DNA from: G963668185 sp963668185
GTDB lineage: Bacteria > Chloroflexota > Dehalococcoidia > Lucifugimonadales > G963668185
Direction of reading: 5' to 3'
Assembly (NCBI GenBank): GCA_963668185.1
Contig: OY764162.1
Coordinates: forward strand, 1,178,001 to 1,242,000
DNA: 64,000 bases
Shown: positions 41,410-50,806 of the stretch, in pieces
How the letters are laid out: each line of letters starts with the position of its first letter
Numbering within the stretch: position 1 is the stretch's first letter
Notes under the pieces: generated by a model
The model's input: the letters and a program-made list of their open reading frames with translations, nothing else
Told to the model about the DNA's origin: nothing
The model's database searches: none
Position numbers and translations under genes: made by a program

Positions 41410-42519
41410 ATGAGCGCGCTTTCCGATCTGCGGGTCATCGATCTATCGTCGGGGATTGCCGGCCCGTTCTGCTCCAAGTTGTTCGCGGACTTTGGCGCGG
41501 ACGTCATCAAGGTCGAACCTCCGGGCGGAGACGCATCGCGCTCGCTCGGCCCGTTCCCGGACGACCGTCCCGATCCCGACTCCAGCGGGATGTTCATCTA
41601 CCTGAATCGCAACAAGCGCGGCGTCACGCTGGACATCGAGTCCGAGCGGGGACGGGCGCGCGCCGCGGACATGTTCGACGACGCCGACGTGCTCCTCGAA
41701 TCGTTCCCGCCCGGATACATGGACGCGCTGGGGTTCCGGTACGAGTCCCTGGAGGCCCGCAACGCCGGCCTGGTGCATGTCTCGATCACTCCATTCGGGC
41801 TGACCGGCCCCTGGCGCGACTACGCCTCCACCGAGCTCGTTCAGCACGCGGCGTCCGGCCAGAGCTTTGCCAACGGATCGCCGGACCGCGAGCCGCTGAA
41901 GCAGCCGGGCTATGAGTCGGCATACCAGGCCGGAGTCTGCGCGTTCGTCGGCGCGATGACCGCGCTTGCCGACCGGGACTTCACTGGCCGCGGCCAGTTT
42001 GTGGAAGTCTCGGAGCTGGAAGCGGCGGCGGCGATGTTCTCGCCGCAGATACTGGTGGCGATGCACTCGGGGAGGACGCACGAGCGCCGTTCGCTTCCGA
42101 TCCTGCCTTGCAAGGACGGCTTCGTCTCCCTCAACGTCCGGCACGACGCCACCTGGGAGTACATGTGGCTGTTCTTCGACGACCCCGAGACCGCGTACGA
42201 TCCAAGATACGCCACAAACGCGGACCGCGAGCGGCTTGCGGACGAGATCGAGGCCAAGCTCCTGCCTCACCTGGCTAGGTACACCATGGAGGAGTTGTTC
42301 CACGAACTGGCGCCGCTTCGCATACTTATCGGGATGACCCTGGACGTAGCGAGCCTCATGGACGATCCTCATCTCGGCGAGCGGGGCTTCTTCGCAGCCG
42401 CACCGCTGCCCGGAGGCGGCGAGTTTCGACTGCCGGGCGCGCCCTTCAGGATGAGCCGGACGCCGGCTGTTTTGGAGCGGCCGGCTGGGGCGGATGGATT
42501 CCCGCCTGCGCGGGAATGA
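41410..42519 (+). CDS. Class III (CaiB/BaiF) CoA-transferase-like protein, catalytic Asp replaced
   Basis: A 369-residue family III CoA-transferase homologue. LRVIDLSSGIAGPFCSKLFADFGADVIKVEPPGGD is the typical start (shown in two conserved blocks in relatives), then LNRNKRGVTLDI and the central FVGAMTALADRDFTGRGQFV. The catalytic Asp lies four residues before the Gly that opens this last block; here it is Ala171. It is probably inactive alone. The last seven codons (GFPPARE) and the stop come from a family E repeat at 42498-42517. Codons before the ATG at 41410 translate another copy of that repeat and were excluded. Confidence 0.8.
   Translation: MSALSDLRVIDLSSGIAGPFCSKLFADFGADVIKVEPPGGDASRSLGPFPDDRPDPDSSGMFIYLNRNKRGVTLDIESERGRARAADMFDDADVLLESFPPGYMDALGFRYESLEARNAGLVHVSITPFGLTGPWRDYASTELVQHAASGQSFANGSPDREPLKQPGYESAYQAGVCAFVGAMTALADRDFTGRGQFVEVSELEAAAAMFSPQILVAMHSGRTHERRSLPILPCKDGFVSLNVRHDATWEYMWLFFDDPETAYDPRYATNADRERLADEIEAKLLPHLARYTMEELFHELAPLRILIGMTLDVASLMDDPHLGERGFFAAAPLPGGGEFRLPGAPFRMSRTPAVLERPAGADGFPPARE
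42498..42517. repeat. Family E (dRS3-like) repeat overlapping a gene end
   Basis: ATTCCCGCCTGCGCGGGAAT is identical to 41363-41382. The stop codon of the CoA-transferase gene uses its last T, so the element is part of the coding sequence. Confidence 0.85.
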
Positions 42520-42535
42520 TGGCGAGAGGGAGGGG

Positions 42536-42595
42536 GCCCTTCGACGGGCTCAGGGCGAACGGATTGGGGGAGGGCGCTTCGCGAAGCGCCCCTAC
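42536..42595. repeat. Family F repeat followed by family B palindrome
   Basis: CCCTTCGACGGGCTCAGGGC then GAACGG, followed by GGGCGCTTCGCGAAGCGCCC and CTAC. Two families lie back to back between the CoA-transferase genes. Confidence 0.75.
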
Positions 42596-42652
42596 GGGCA
42601 AGCGAGTTCGGGAGGCCACCGCGAATGAAACGGAATGGGGAGGTGTTTTGAG

Positions 42653-43918
42653 GTGACGGGGAGGCTTCCTCTGGAGCACGTCCGCGCTACGGTGCTGACA
42701 CAGGCCTGGTCCGGCGCTTTTACCACTCGGCTGCTGGCGGACATGGGCGCGGAGGTCATCCAGATCGAGTCCCTGGAAAGGATGGACCCGTGGCGCGGCG
42801 GGTACTCTCCGCGAAGGTCTGGAGTTTATCCGAACGGCGACCCCGGACAGCGCCATTACAACCGCAACGCGCTGTACAACAGCGTCAACGCCGGCAAGCT
42901 GGGCGTGACCCTCGACCTGAACGACGAAGACGCAAGGGGCGCGTTCTTCGAGTTGGTGAGCATTTCGGACATAGTCGCCGAGAACTTTTCCGCGAGGGTG
43001 CTGCCGAACCTTGGTCTGACGTATCCGGTCCTTCGCGAAGTCAACCCGTCGATCATCTTGCTTCGTTTGCCGGCCTTCGGGAGCGCCGGCCCCTACTCCA
43101 CGTACATGGGAAACGGCGGCACGATCGAGCCTATGTCCGGCATATCCTCGCTGCTCGGATACGAAGACGGCCCCCCGATCATTTCCGGCATCATGCACAC
43201 AGACCCGTTCTCTGGCGCAATGGGCGCCGCCGCGCTGCTGATAGCGCTGCACCATCGCGCCCGCACAGGAGAGGGCCAGGAGATAGACCTGTCCCAGCAG
43301 GAGACCTCCATCGGCCTGATAGCGGACAGCGTGATGCGGTACTCGATGAGCGGCTCGGCGCCATCCCGGAGGGGGAACTACAGCGACGAGATGGCGCCGC
43401 ACAACAACTATCCCTGCAAGGGAGACGACGCGTGGGTTGCGATCGCGGTCCGCTCCGACGGCGAGTGGGCCGCGCTGTGCGAACTGATGGGACGCCCGGA
43501 CCTCGCCTCGGACGCCCGATTTCGAGACCTGCCAGGCAGGCAGGCAAACGTGCGGCAGCTCGACGACTTGGTATCGGACTGGACGAGGCGTCACACGGCG
43601 GACGAGGTGACGCGGCTTGCGCAGGGGAGGTCCATTCCCTGCGCTCCGGCGTACAGGTCGGACGAGTTGCCGGGCCACCCCCAACTTGCGTCGCGGGGCT
43701 TCTTCCAGAGGGTGACGCACCCGGACACGGACGAGTATCCGTATCCCGGAGTCTCGTGGAGGCTGTCCCGCACTCCCGGCAGGCTCGGCGGCCCCGCGCC
43801 GCGGCTTGGAGAGCACAACCGGGCCGTGCTGGAGCAGCTTCTCGGCATCTCGTCCGGCCTGGTCGATGGCATGATGGCCAGGGGGGCGACCGGAGACACG
43901 CCGGAACTCGAAGACTGA
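42653..43918 (+). CDS. Class III (CaiB/BaiF) CoA-transferase, catalytic Asp present
   Basis: A 421-residue family III CoA-transferase, moving CoA between carboxylic acids through an aspartyl thioester. TQAWSGAFTTRLLADMGAEV opens the fold, NAGKLGVTLDLND follows, and the catalytic Asp184 is in MHTDPFSGAMGAAAL. RARTGEGQEIDLSQQE and the long GSAPSRRGNYSDEMAPHNNY lid are also typical. It is about 50 residues longer than the preceding homologue. GTG at 42653 has GGAGG eleven bases upstream; an in-frame ATG at 42635 is the alternative. It may pair with the Asp-less homologue upstream. Confidence 0.85.
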   Translation: MTGRLPLEHVRATVLTQAWSGAFTTRLLADMGAEVIQIESLERMDPWRGGYSPRRSGVYPNGDPGQRHYNRNALYNSVNAGKLGVTLDLNDEDARGAFFELVSISDIVAENFSARVLPNLGLTYPVLREVNPSIILLRLPAFGSAGPYSTYMGNGGTIEPMSGISSLLGYEDGPPIISGIMHTDPFSGAMGAAALLIALHHRARTGEGQEIDLSQQETSIGLIADSVMRYSMSGSAPSRRGNYSDEMAPHNNYPCKGDDAWVAIAVRSDGEWAALCELMGRPDLASDARFRDLPGRQANVRQLDDLVSDWTRRHTADEVTRLAQGRSIPCAPAYRSDELPGHPQLASRGFFQRVTHPDTDEYPYPGVSWRLSRTPGRLGGPAPRLGEHNRAVLEQLLGISSGLVDGMMARGATGDTPELED

Positions 43919-43971
43919 GCGAGGGACGCGGGCCGGCTGTCCTAACGAGCAGTCCGAATCGACTTGGGCAC

Positions 43972-44256
43972 CTATATCTCGACTTCGAGGCGGCCGCCAA
44001 CCGCGACTTCCTTGTAGGTAAGGCATGAGTTGGAATTCGCTGCGGGATCCTTGTGGAGTTCCCACGTGTATTCCTCTATGGCGAAACTCTCAGGATCCAG
44101 TATGAGTGTAAAGTCCAGAGAATCACCCGGAGCCCAGTCCCACATATTGGCATAGGACTCGTCCAGCGTAACTTGGAGACGCAGGTTTCCGTCCGAGGTT
44201 TCTTCTACACTTACGTTTGTGTTGACGTGCGTGGCGGGGACGGCTAGAATGCTCAT
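43972..44256 (-). CDS. Small hypothetical protein (94 residues)
   Basis: I do not recognise this product. It reads as a plausible small beta-rich protein: VSVEETSDGNLRLQVTLDES, then WDWAPGDSLDFTLILDPESF and a hydrophilic end with a single Cys. Base composition is lower in GC than its neighbours. It is transcribed away from rpsL and ends 53 bases beyond the convergent CoA-transferase gene. Only a weak ribosome site is visible. The open frame continues upstream across rpsL and rpsG in antisense; that part is an artefact and the ATG at 44256 is the sensible start. Confidence 0.45.
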   Translation of the reverse strand: MSILAVPATHVNTNVSVEETSDGNLRLQVTLDESYANMWDWAPGDSLDFTLILDPESFAIEEYTWELHKDPAANSNSCLTYKEVAVGGRLEVEI

Positions 44257-44331
44257 TTGTCGCCTAATGCGGCGAAGGGTTAGTTGTGCGCCTTTCGCGT
44301 ATCCCCTTCCGTTTGGAAACGAGGTCATGCC

Positions 44332-44754
44332 TTGCCAACCGTAAATCAACTTGTGAGAAAAGGCAGGAAGAGCAAGAGGAAGAAGGACAAGGCTCCGGCT
44401 TTGCGCTTCTCCTTCAACACGCTCAGGAATCGGGGACGCCGCGATCAGGGCGCTCCTCAGAAGCGCGGCGTGTGCATCCAGGTGAGGACGCAGACGCCGA
44501 GGAAGCCGAACTCGGCGCTGAGGAAGGTGGCGAGGGTGCGGCTGACGAACGGCATGGAGGTCACGGCCTACATCCCGGGCGAGGGGCACAACCTTCAGGA
44601 GCACTCGGTGGTGCTGATCCGGGGCGGGCGCGTGAAGGACCTGCCGGGCGTGCGCTACCAGATAGTGAGGGGCGCGCTGGACACGGCGGGAGTCTATGAC
44701 CGGGAGCGCGGGCGCAGCAAGTACGGCGCGAAGAGGACCGGCGGCCGCCTGTAG
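44332..44754 (+). CDS. rpsL: Ribosomal protein S12
   Basis: A 140-residue decoding-centre protein, first in the str-S10-spc-alpha block. PTVNQLVRKGR starts the mature protein; TPRKPNSALRKVARVRLTNG and the methylthiolated-Asp loop YIPGEGHNLQEHSVVLIRGG are invariant blocks. Compared with E. coli or Thermus S12 there is an extra stretch of about 14 residues (RFSFNTLRNRGRRDQ) after KAPAL. TTG at 44332 is chosen because it gives the standard N terminus and has GAGG seven bases upstream. Confidence 0.96.
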   Translation: MPTVNQLVRKGRKSKRKKDKAPALRFSFNTLRNRGRRDQGAPQKRGVCIQVRTQTPRKPNSALRKVARVRLTNGMEVTAYIPGEGHNLQEHSVVLIRGGRVKDLPGVRYQIVRGALDTAGVYDRERGRSKYGAKRTGGRL

Positions 44755-44800
44755 CGGGCGGGCGCAGACAAGAATCAGGATTAAGCGGGAAGCTATAGAA

Positions 44801-45271
44801 ATGGCTCGAAGAAGGCGCGCAGAGAAGCGTATCCCGGCACCGGACCCCCGGTACCAGAACGCTATGCTTTCCCAGTTCATCAATAAGGTAATGCTGAACG
44901 GCAAGAAGACCGTTGCCCAGAAGATCGTGTACGGGGCGCTGGACCACGCGGAGAGCGAGGCGCGGCGGCCGGGCATAGATGTCTTCGAGCAGGCCATCCG
45001 CAACGCGACGCCAATGGTGGAAGTGAGGTCAAGGCGGGTGGGCGGCGCGACGTACCAGGTCCCGATTGACGTGAGGCCTGAGCGCCGGCTCGCCCTCGCG
45101 ATGCGATGGGTGATCAACGCGGCGAGGTCGCGGAGCGGCCAGCCGATGGCCCAGAGGCTCTCGCAGGAACTGCTGGACGCCGCAAGAGGGCAGGGATCAG
45201 CCGTGCGACGCAAGGACGAACTCCACCGGATGGCAGAGGCGAACCGCGCCTTTGCCCACTATCGCTGGTAG
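44801..45271 (+). CDS. rpsG: Ribosomal protein S7
   Basis: A 156-residue 30S head protein that nucleates assembly on the 16S 3' domain. It starts MARRRRAEKR; MLNGKKTVAQKIVYGAL, GGATYQVPIDVRPERRLALA and NRAFAHYRW at the end are diagnostic. Length matches the family exactly. The frame continues upstream into rpsL without similarity, so the ATG at 44801 is used. fusA follows. Confidence 0.96.
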   Translation: MARRRRAEKRIPAPDPRYQNAMLSQFINKVMLNGKKTVAQKIVYGALDHAESEARRPGIDVFEQAIRNATPMVEVRSRRVGGATYQVPIDVRPERRLALAMRWVINAARSRSGQPMAQRLSQELLDAARGQGSAVRRKDELHRMAEANRAFAHYRW

Positions 45272-45311
45272 AAGCCTTCCAGCCGCCCGCGCCAAGAGGT
45301 CTAACCGCATC

Positions 45312-47369
<2,058 letters not shown>

Positions 47370-47386
47370 CGCCGGGGCGCGAAGAA

Positions 47387-47707
47387 ATGACTATGGTCTC
47401 AAGCAGACAAAAGATACGAATCATCCTGAAGGCGTTCGACCACAAGATCCTGGATCTGTCGGCGCGCCAGATCGTCGAGGCGGCGGAGCGCACCGGCGCG
47501 CAGATCGCCGGCCCGGTGCCGCTGCCGACCTCGATCAAGCGGTTCTGCGTGATTCGGGGGCCGCACGTGCACAAGGACGGGCGCGAGCACTTCGAGATCC
47601 GCACGCACAACCGCCTGATCGACATCCTCGAACCGACATCGAAGACGATCGACTCGCTGACCCGGCTGAACGTGCCGGCGGGCGTAGATATTTCGATAAA
47701 GCTGTAG
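47387..47707 (+). CDS. rpsJ: Ribosomal protein S10
   Basis: A 106-residue 30S protein (NusE in antitermination), first gene of the S10 set. KIRIILKAFDHKILDLSARQIVEAA and the loop IAGPVPLPTSIKRFCVIRGPHVHKDGREHFE are diagnostic (quoted in part), with RLIDILEPTSKTIDSL next. The ATG at 47387 is used; an ATG two codons later is equally possible and would give a more usual length. Confidence 0.96.
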   Translation: MTMVSSRQKIRIILKAFDHKILDLSARQIVEAAERTGAQIAGPVPLPTSIKRFCVIRGPHVHKDGREHFEIRTHNRLIDILEPTSKTIDSLTRLNVPAGVDISIKL

Positions 47708-47717
47708 GACTCTGAGC

Positions 47718-48359
47718 ATGTCCGTTGACGGAATCCTGGGAAGAAAGATAGGCATGACCCAGCTGCACAGGGAGGACGGCGCCGTTGAGGCGGTGACGGC
47801 CCTGAGGGCCGGGCCGTGCACGGTGACCCAGGTGAAGTCCGAGGACGGAGAGGGGTACTCCAGCGTGCAGCTTGGCTACGACGAGGCCAAGCGGGCGAAC
47901 AAGCCGGCGCAGGGGCACCTCGCGCCAAGCGGCAAGCTGTTCCGCGTGCTGCGGGAGTTCAGGGTTGGCGACGCTTCCGAGTTGGAAGTGGGCCAGGAGC
48001 TGGACGTTTCGCAGTTCGAGCCGGGCGACCTCGTGGACGCCACGGGGTTTTCGAAGGGCCGGGGCTTTGCCGGCGGCGTGAAGCGGTACAACTTCCGGGG
48101 CGGCCCGAAGACGCACGGCCAGTCGGACAGGCATCGCGCGCCGGGGTCGATCGGCGCGGGGTCCACGCCGGGCAGGGTGCTCAAGGGCCTCAAGATGGCC
48201 GGGCACATGGGCGACCGCAAGGTGACGGTGCGCAATCTGGAGGTTGTGCGAACGGAGCCGGAGCGTAACCTCATGTTCGTGCGAGGGGCGGTGCCGGGCG
48301 CGCGCAACGGGCTGCTGGTCATCAAGAAGTCCAGATTTCAGAAGAGCCAGGCAGCGTGA
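47718..48359 (+). CDS. rplC: Ribosomal protein L3
   Basis: A 213-residue protein near the peptidyl-transferase centre. GILGRKIGMTQLHREDG is the N-terminal signature, and FAGGVKRYNFRGGPKTHGQS with RAPGSIGAGSTPGRVLKG forms the long loop reaching the 23S core. The stop overlaps the rplD start by four bases (GTGA), so they are coupled. Confidence 0.96.
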   Translation: MSVDGILGRKIGMTQLHREDGAVEAVTALRAGPCTVTQVKSEDGEGYSSVQLGYDEAKRANKPAQGHLAPSGKLFRVLREFRVGDASELEVGQELDVSQFEPGDLVDATGFSKGRGFAGGVKRYNFRGGPKTHGQSDRHRAPGSIGAGSTPGRVLKGLKMAGHMGDRKVTVRNLEVVRTEPERNLMFVRGAVPGARNGLLVIKKSRFQKSQAA

Positions 48360-49018
48360 GACTACCAGTCCGAAACACGCAGGGAAGAGTGGTCGAAACC
48401 GTCCAGGTTAGGGACGACGTCTTCGACGCGCCCGAGAACCGGGTGCTGGTGCACCAGGTGATGGTCGGGCAGATGGCGAACGCCCGGCAGGGCACGGCAT
48501 CCGTGAAGACCCGCGCCGAGGTGTCGGGCGGAGGAGCGAAGCCGCGCCCGCAGAAGGGCACCGGGCGCGCGCGCCTGGGATCGATCAGGTCGCCGCAGCT
48601 TCGCGGCGGGGGCGTCGTGTTCGGGCCGAAGCCGCGCAGCTACAAGCAGCGAACACCGAAGCGGATGCGGCGGCAGGCGCTGATCGCGATGCTGTCGGAC
48701 AAGGCGCGCAACGACAACCTTGTCGTCGTCGAAGACCTGAACGTGGAGCCGAAGACGAAGGAGATGGTGAAGTTCCTGGAGGCCGTCAGGGCCGGGTCGT
48801 CCGCGCTCGTGGTCTCCGACGGGCCTGCTCCGGAGGCGCTCAGGGCGCTGAGGAACATCAAGCGCGTCAAGGCGCTCCCGGCCGCGCTCCTCAACACCGT
48901 GGACCTGCTGCGGCACCAGACGTTGATCATGACGGTGGACGCGGTTCGAGAGGCGGAGCGCAGATGGGGCGGGCCTTACGCGAGGCGTCCTGTGGCGAGC
49001 CAGGAGGCGGCTGACTGA
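48356..49018 (+). CDS. rplD: Ribosomal protein L4
   Basis: A 220-residue exit-tunnel protein that also represses S10 operons in some bacteria. AEVSGGGAKPRPQKGTGRAR and GSIRSPQLRGGGVVFGPKPR form the tunnel loop; the C-terminal Rossmann-like half has LVVVEDLNVEPKTKEMVKFL. GTG start at 48356, overlapping rplC; the stop overlaps rplW by one base. Confidence 0.96.
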   Translation: MRLPVRNTQGRVVETVQVRDDVFDAPENRVLVHQVMVGQMANARQGTASVKTRAEVSGGGAKPRPQKGTGRARLGSIRSPQLRGGGVVFGPKPRSYKQRTPKRMRRQALIAMLSDKARNDNLVVVEDLNVEPKTKEMVKFLEAVRAGSSALVVSDGPAPEALRALRNIKRVKALPAALLNTVDLLRHQTLIMTVDAVREAERRWGGPYARRPVASQEAAD

Positions 49019-49302
49019 TGGAACAGTTGCAGATCCTCAGAAGGCCGGTGGTGACGGAGAAGAGCACGCTCCAGAACGAGGCGGGCAAGTACACGTTCGA
49101 GGTGGACTCCCGCGCGACGAAGCACCAGATCAAGAGCGCGGTCGAGTCCGCGTTCAGCGTAAGGGTCGCGAAGGTAAACACGATGATCGTGCGGGGCAAG
49201 CGCAAGCGGTACGGTCCAAGACTGGCAACGCAGCCGTCCTGGAAGAAGGCCGTGGTCACGCTGTTCCCGGGCGAGAGCATCACGATTTTCGAGGGCGTGT
49301 AA
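49018..49302 (+). CDS. rplW: Ribosomal protein L23
   Basis: A 94-residue protein at the tunnel exit, where it docks trigger factor and SRP. ILRRPVVTEKSTLQNEAGKY and FEVDSRATKHQIKSAVESAF match the family, followed by the tunnel loop VNTMIVRGKRKRYGPR. It starts on the A of the rplD TGA (TGATG overlap). Confidence 0.95.
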   Translation: MEQLQILRRPVVTEKSTLQNEAGKYTFEVDSRATKHQIKSAVESAFSVRVAKVNTMIVRGKRKRYGPRLATQPSWKKAVVTLFPGESITIFEGV

Positions 49303-49303
49303 C

Positions 49304-50134
49304 ATGCCACTTAGAAGCCTGAAACCGAATACACCCGGCCAGCGCGGGGCGGTGGTGCAGACGTCCGACGATCTGACCACCAGCAAGCCGAAGAAGTCGC
49401 TGCTCAAGCCGCTGAAGAAGCGCGCAGGCCGGAGCCGGTCCGGGAAGATCACGGTCCGGCACCGGGGCGGCGGACACAAGCGACGGTACCGGGTCATCGA
49501 CTTCAAGCGCGACAAGTTCGGCATATCGGGCGAGGTCACGACTATAGAGTACGACCCGAACCGGACGGCCCGCATCGCGCTCATCAAGTACCCGGACGGC
49601 GAGTGGCGGTACATACTCGCGCCAGACGGCATAAGCGTGGGCGACAGGGTGGAGTCGGGCGAGGACGCGCCGATCAGTCCGGGCAACGCGCTGCCGCTGC
49701 ACCGGATTCCGGCGGGCGCGCAGGTCCACAACGTGGAGTTGAAGGTGGGCAAGGGCGGCCAGATCATCAGGAGCGCCGGCACATCGGCGCAGGTGCTGGC
49801 GACCGAGGGCCGCTACACGCTGCTGCGCCTGCCATCGGGCGAGGACCGGCAGGTGCTGAGCCGGTGCATGGCGACGATAGGCGTGGTCAGCGCCGTGGAC
49901 CACAAGAACATCAAGCTGGGCAAGGCCGGGCGGAACAGGCACAGGGGCCGCAGGCCGCAGGTCCGAGGCGTCGTGATGTCGCCGCGCGATCACCCGCACG
50001 GCGGCGGCGAGGGCCGCTCGCCGATCGGCATGCCGTCGCCCAAGACGCCGTGGGGGAAGCCGGCGCTGGGCCGCAGGACGCGGCGCAAGAAGGCGTCCGA
50101 CAGGCTGATAGTTCGCAGAAGGCACAAGAGGTAG
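49304..50134 (+). CDS. rplB: Ribosomal protein L2
   Basis: A 276-residue protein needed for subunit joining and peptidyl transfer. RSGKITVRHRGGGHKRRYRV is the N-terminal signature. The C-terminal loop VVMSPRDHPHGGGEG contains the conserved His, followed by GKPALGRRTRR. Relatives usually have MNPVDHPHGG, so Ser-Pro-Arg is a mild variant. The start is one base after the rplW stop. Confidence 0.96.
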   Translation: MPLRSLKPNTPGQRGAVVQTSDDLTTSKPKKSLLKPLKKRAGRSRSGKITVRHRGGGHKRRYRVIDFKRDKFGISGEVTTIEYDPNRTARIALIKYPDGEWRYILAPDGISVGDRVESGEDAPISPGNALPLHRIPAGAQVHNVELKVGKGGQIIRSAGTSAQVLATEGRYTLLRLPSGEDRQVLSRCMATIGVVSAVDHKNIKLGKAGRNRHRGRRPQVRGVVMSPRDHPHGGGEGRSPIGMPSPKTPWGKPALGRRTRRKKASDRLIVRRRHKR

Positions 50135-50149
50135 GCTGAAAGGGCGCAA

Positions 50150-50434
50150 ATGTCGAGGTCAATCAAGAAGGGGCCGTACGTACACCCCAAGCTGGCGAAG
50201 AAGGTCGACTCCGCCGTTCGCGAGAACAGCAAGGCGATCATCGTCACGTGGTCTAGGGCGTCGATGATTATGCCGGACATGGTGGGGCTGAACATCGCCG
50301 TGCACGACGGCCGGCGGCACGTGCCTCTGTTCATAACTGAGAACATGGTCGGGCACAGGCTGGGAGAGTTCGCGCCCACGAGAACGTTCAGGGGGCACAC
50401 GTCCAGGTCTGAACGAACGACGTCGGTGAGATAG
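50150..50434 (+). CDS. rpsS: Ribosomal protein S19
   Basis: A 94-residue 30S head protein contacting S13. RSIKKGPYVHPKLAKKVDSA, then TWSRASMIMPDMVGLNIAVH and GHRLGEFAPTRTFRGH are diagnostic. Standard length. It lies 15 bases after rplB. Confidence 0.96.
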   Translation: MSRSIKKGPYVHPKLAKKVDSAVRENSKAIIVTWSRASMIMPDMVGLNIAVHDGRRHVPLFITENMVGHRLGEFAPTRTFRGHTSRSERTTSVR

Positions 50435-50455
50435 AGGGCAGGTCGGGCAGAGAAG

Positions 50456-50806
50456 ATGGCGGCAACAGCTATAGCAAAGAACACGGGCGTCTCCGTGAAG
50501 AAGGTGAAGCCCATCGTGGACATGGTCCGGGGCAGGCCGGTGGATGAGGCGCTGGCCGTGCTGCGGTTCATGCCGTCCCCCGTGGCGGCGCAGGTCGCCA
50601 AGGTGGTGAAGTCGGCCGCGGCCAATGCGGAGAACGAGTTGCTCGGAAGAAGGTCGGAGTTGGTGATCACGGAGATCTTCGCGGACGAGGGCACGAGCCT
50701 GAAGCGCTTTCGGGCGAGGGCAAGGGGACGCGTGGGCAGGATCATCAGGCGGAACAGCCGGATTACGGTTGTCGTAGATGAAGCTGGAGGCAATTTTGGG
50801 ACATAA
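50456..50806 (+). CDS. rplV: Ribosomal protein L22
   Basis: A 116-residue protein lining the exit tunnel. GVSVKKVKPIVDMVRGRPVD is the N-terminal helix. The hairpin FADEGTSLKRFRARARGRVG reaches into the tunnel, and the macrolide-contact region R-I-I-R-R-N-S-R-I-T-V-V-V-D follows. Its end overlaps the rpsC TTG start by 11 bases. Confidence 0.95.
   Translation: MAATAIAKNTGVSVKKVKPIVDMVRGRPVDEALAVLRFMPSPVAAQVAKVVKSAAANAENELLGRRSELVITEIFADEGTSLKRFRARARGRVGRIIRRNSRITVVVDEAGGNFGT

Noticed and set aside
43972..45213. A 413-residue antisense protein over rpsL and rpsG
   Set aside because: Only the last 94 residues, outside the ribosomal genes, look like protein; the rest is antisense to certain genes.
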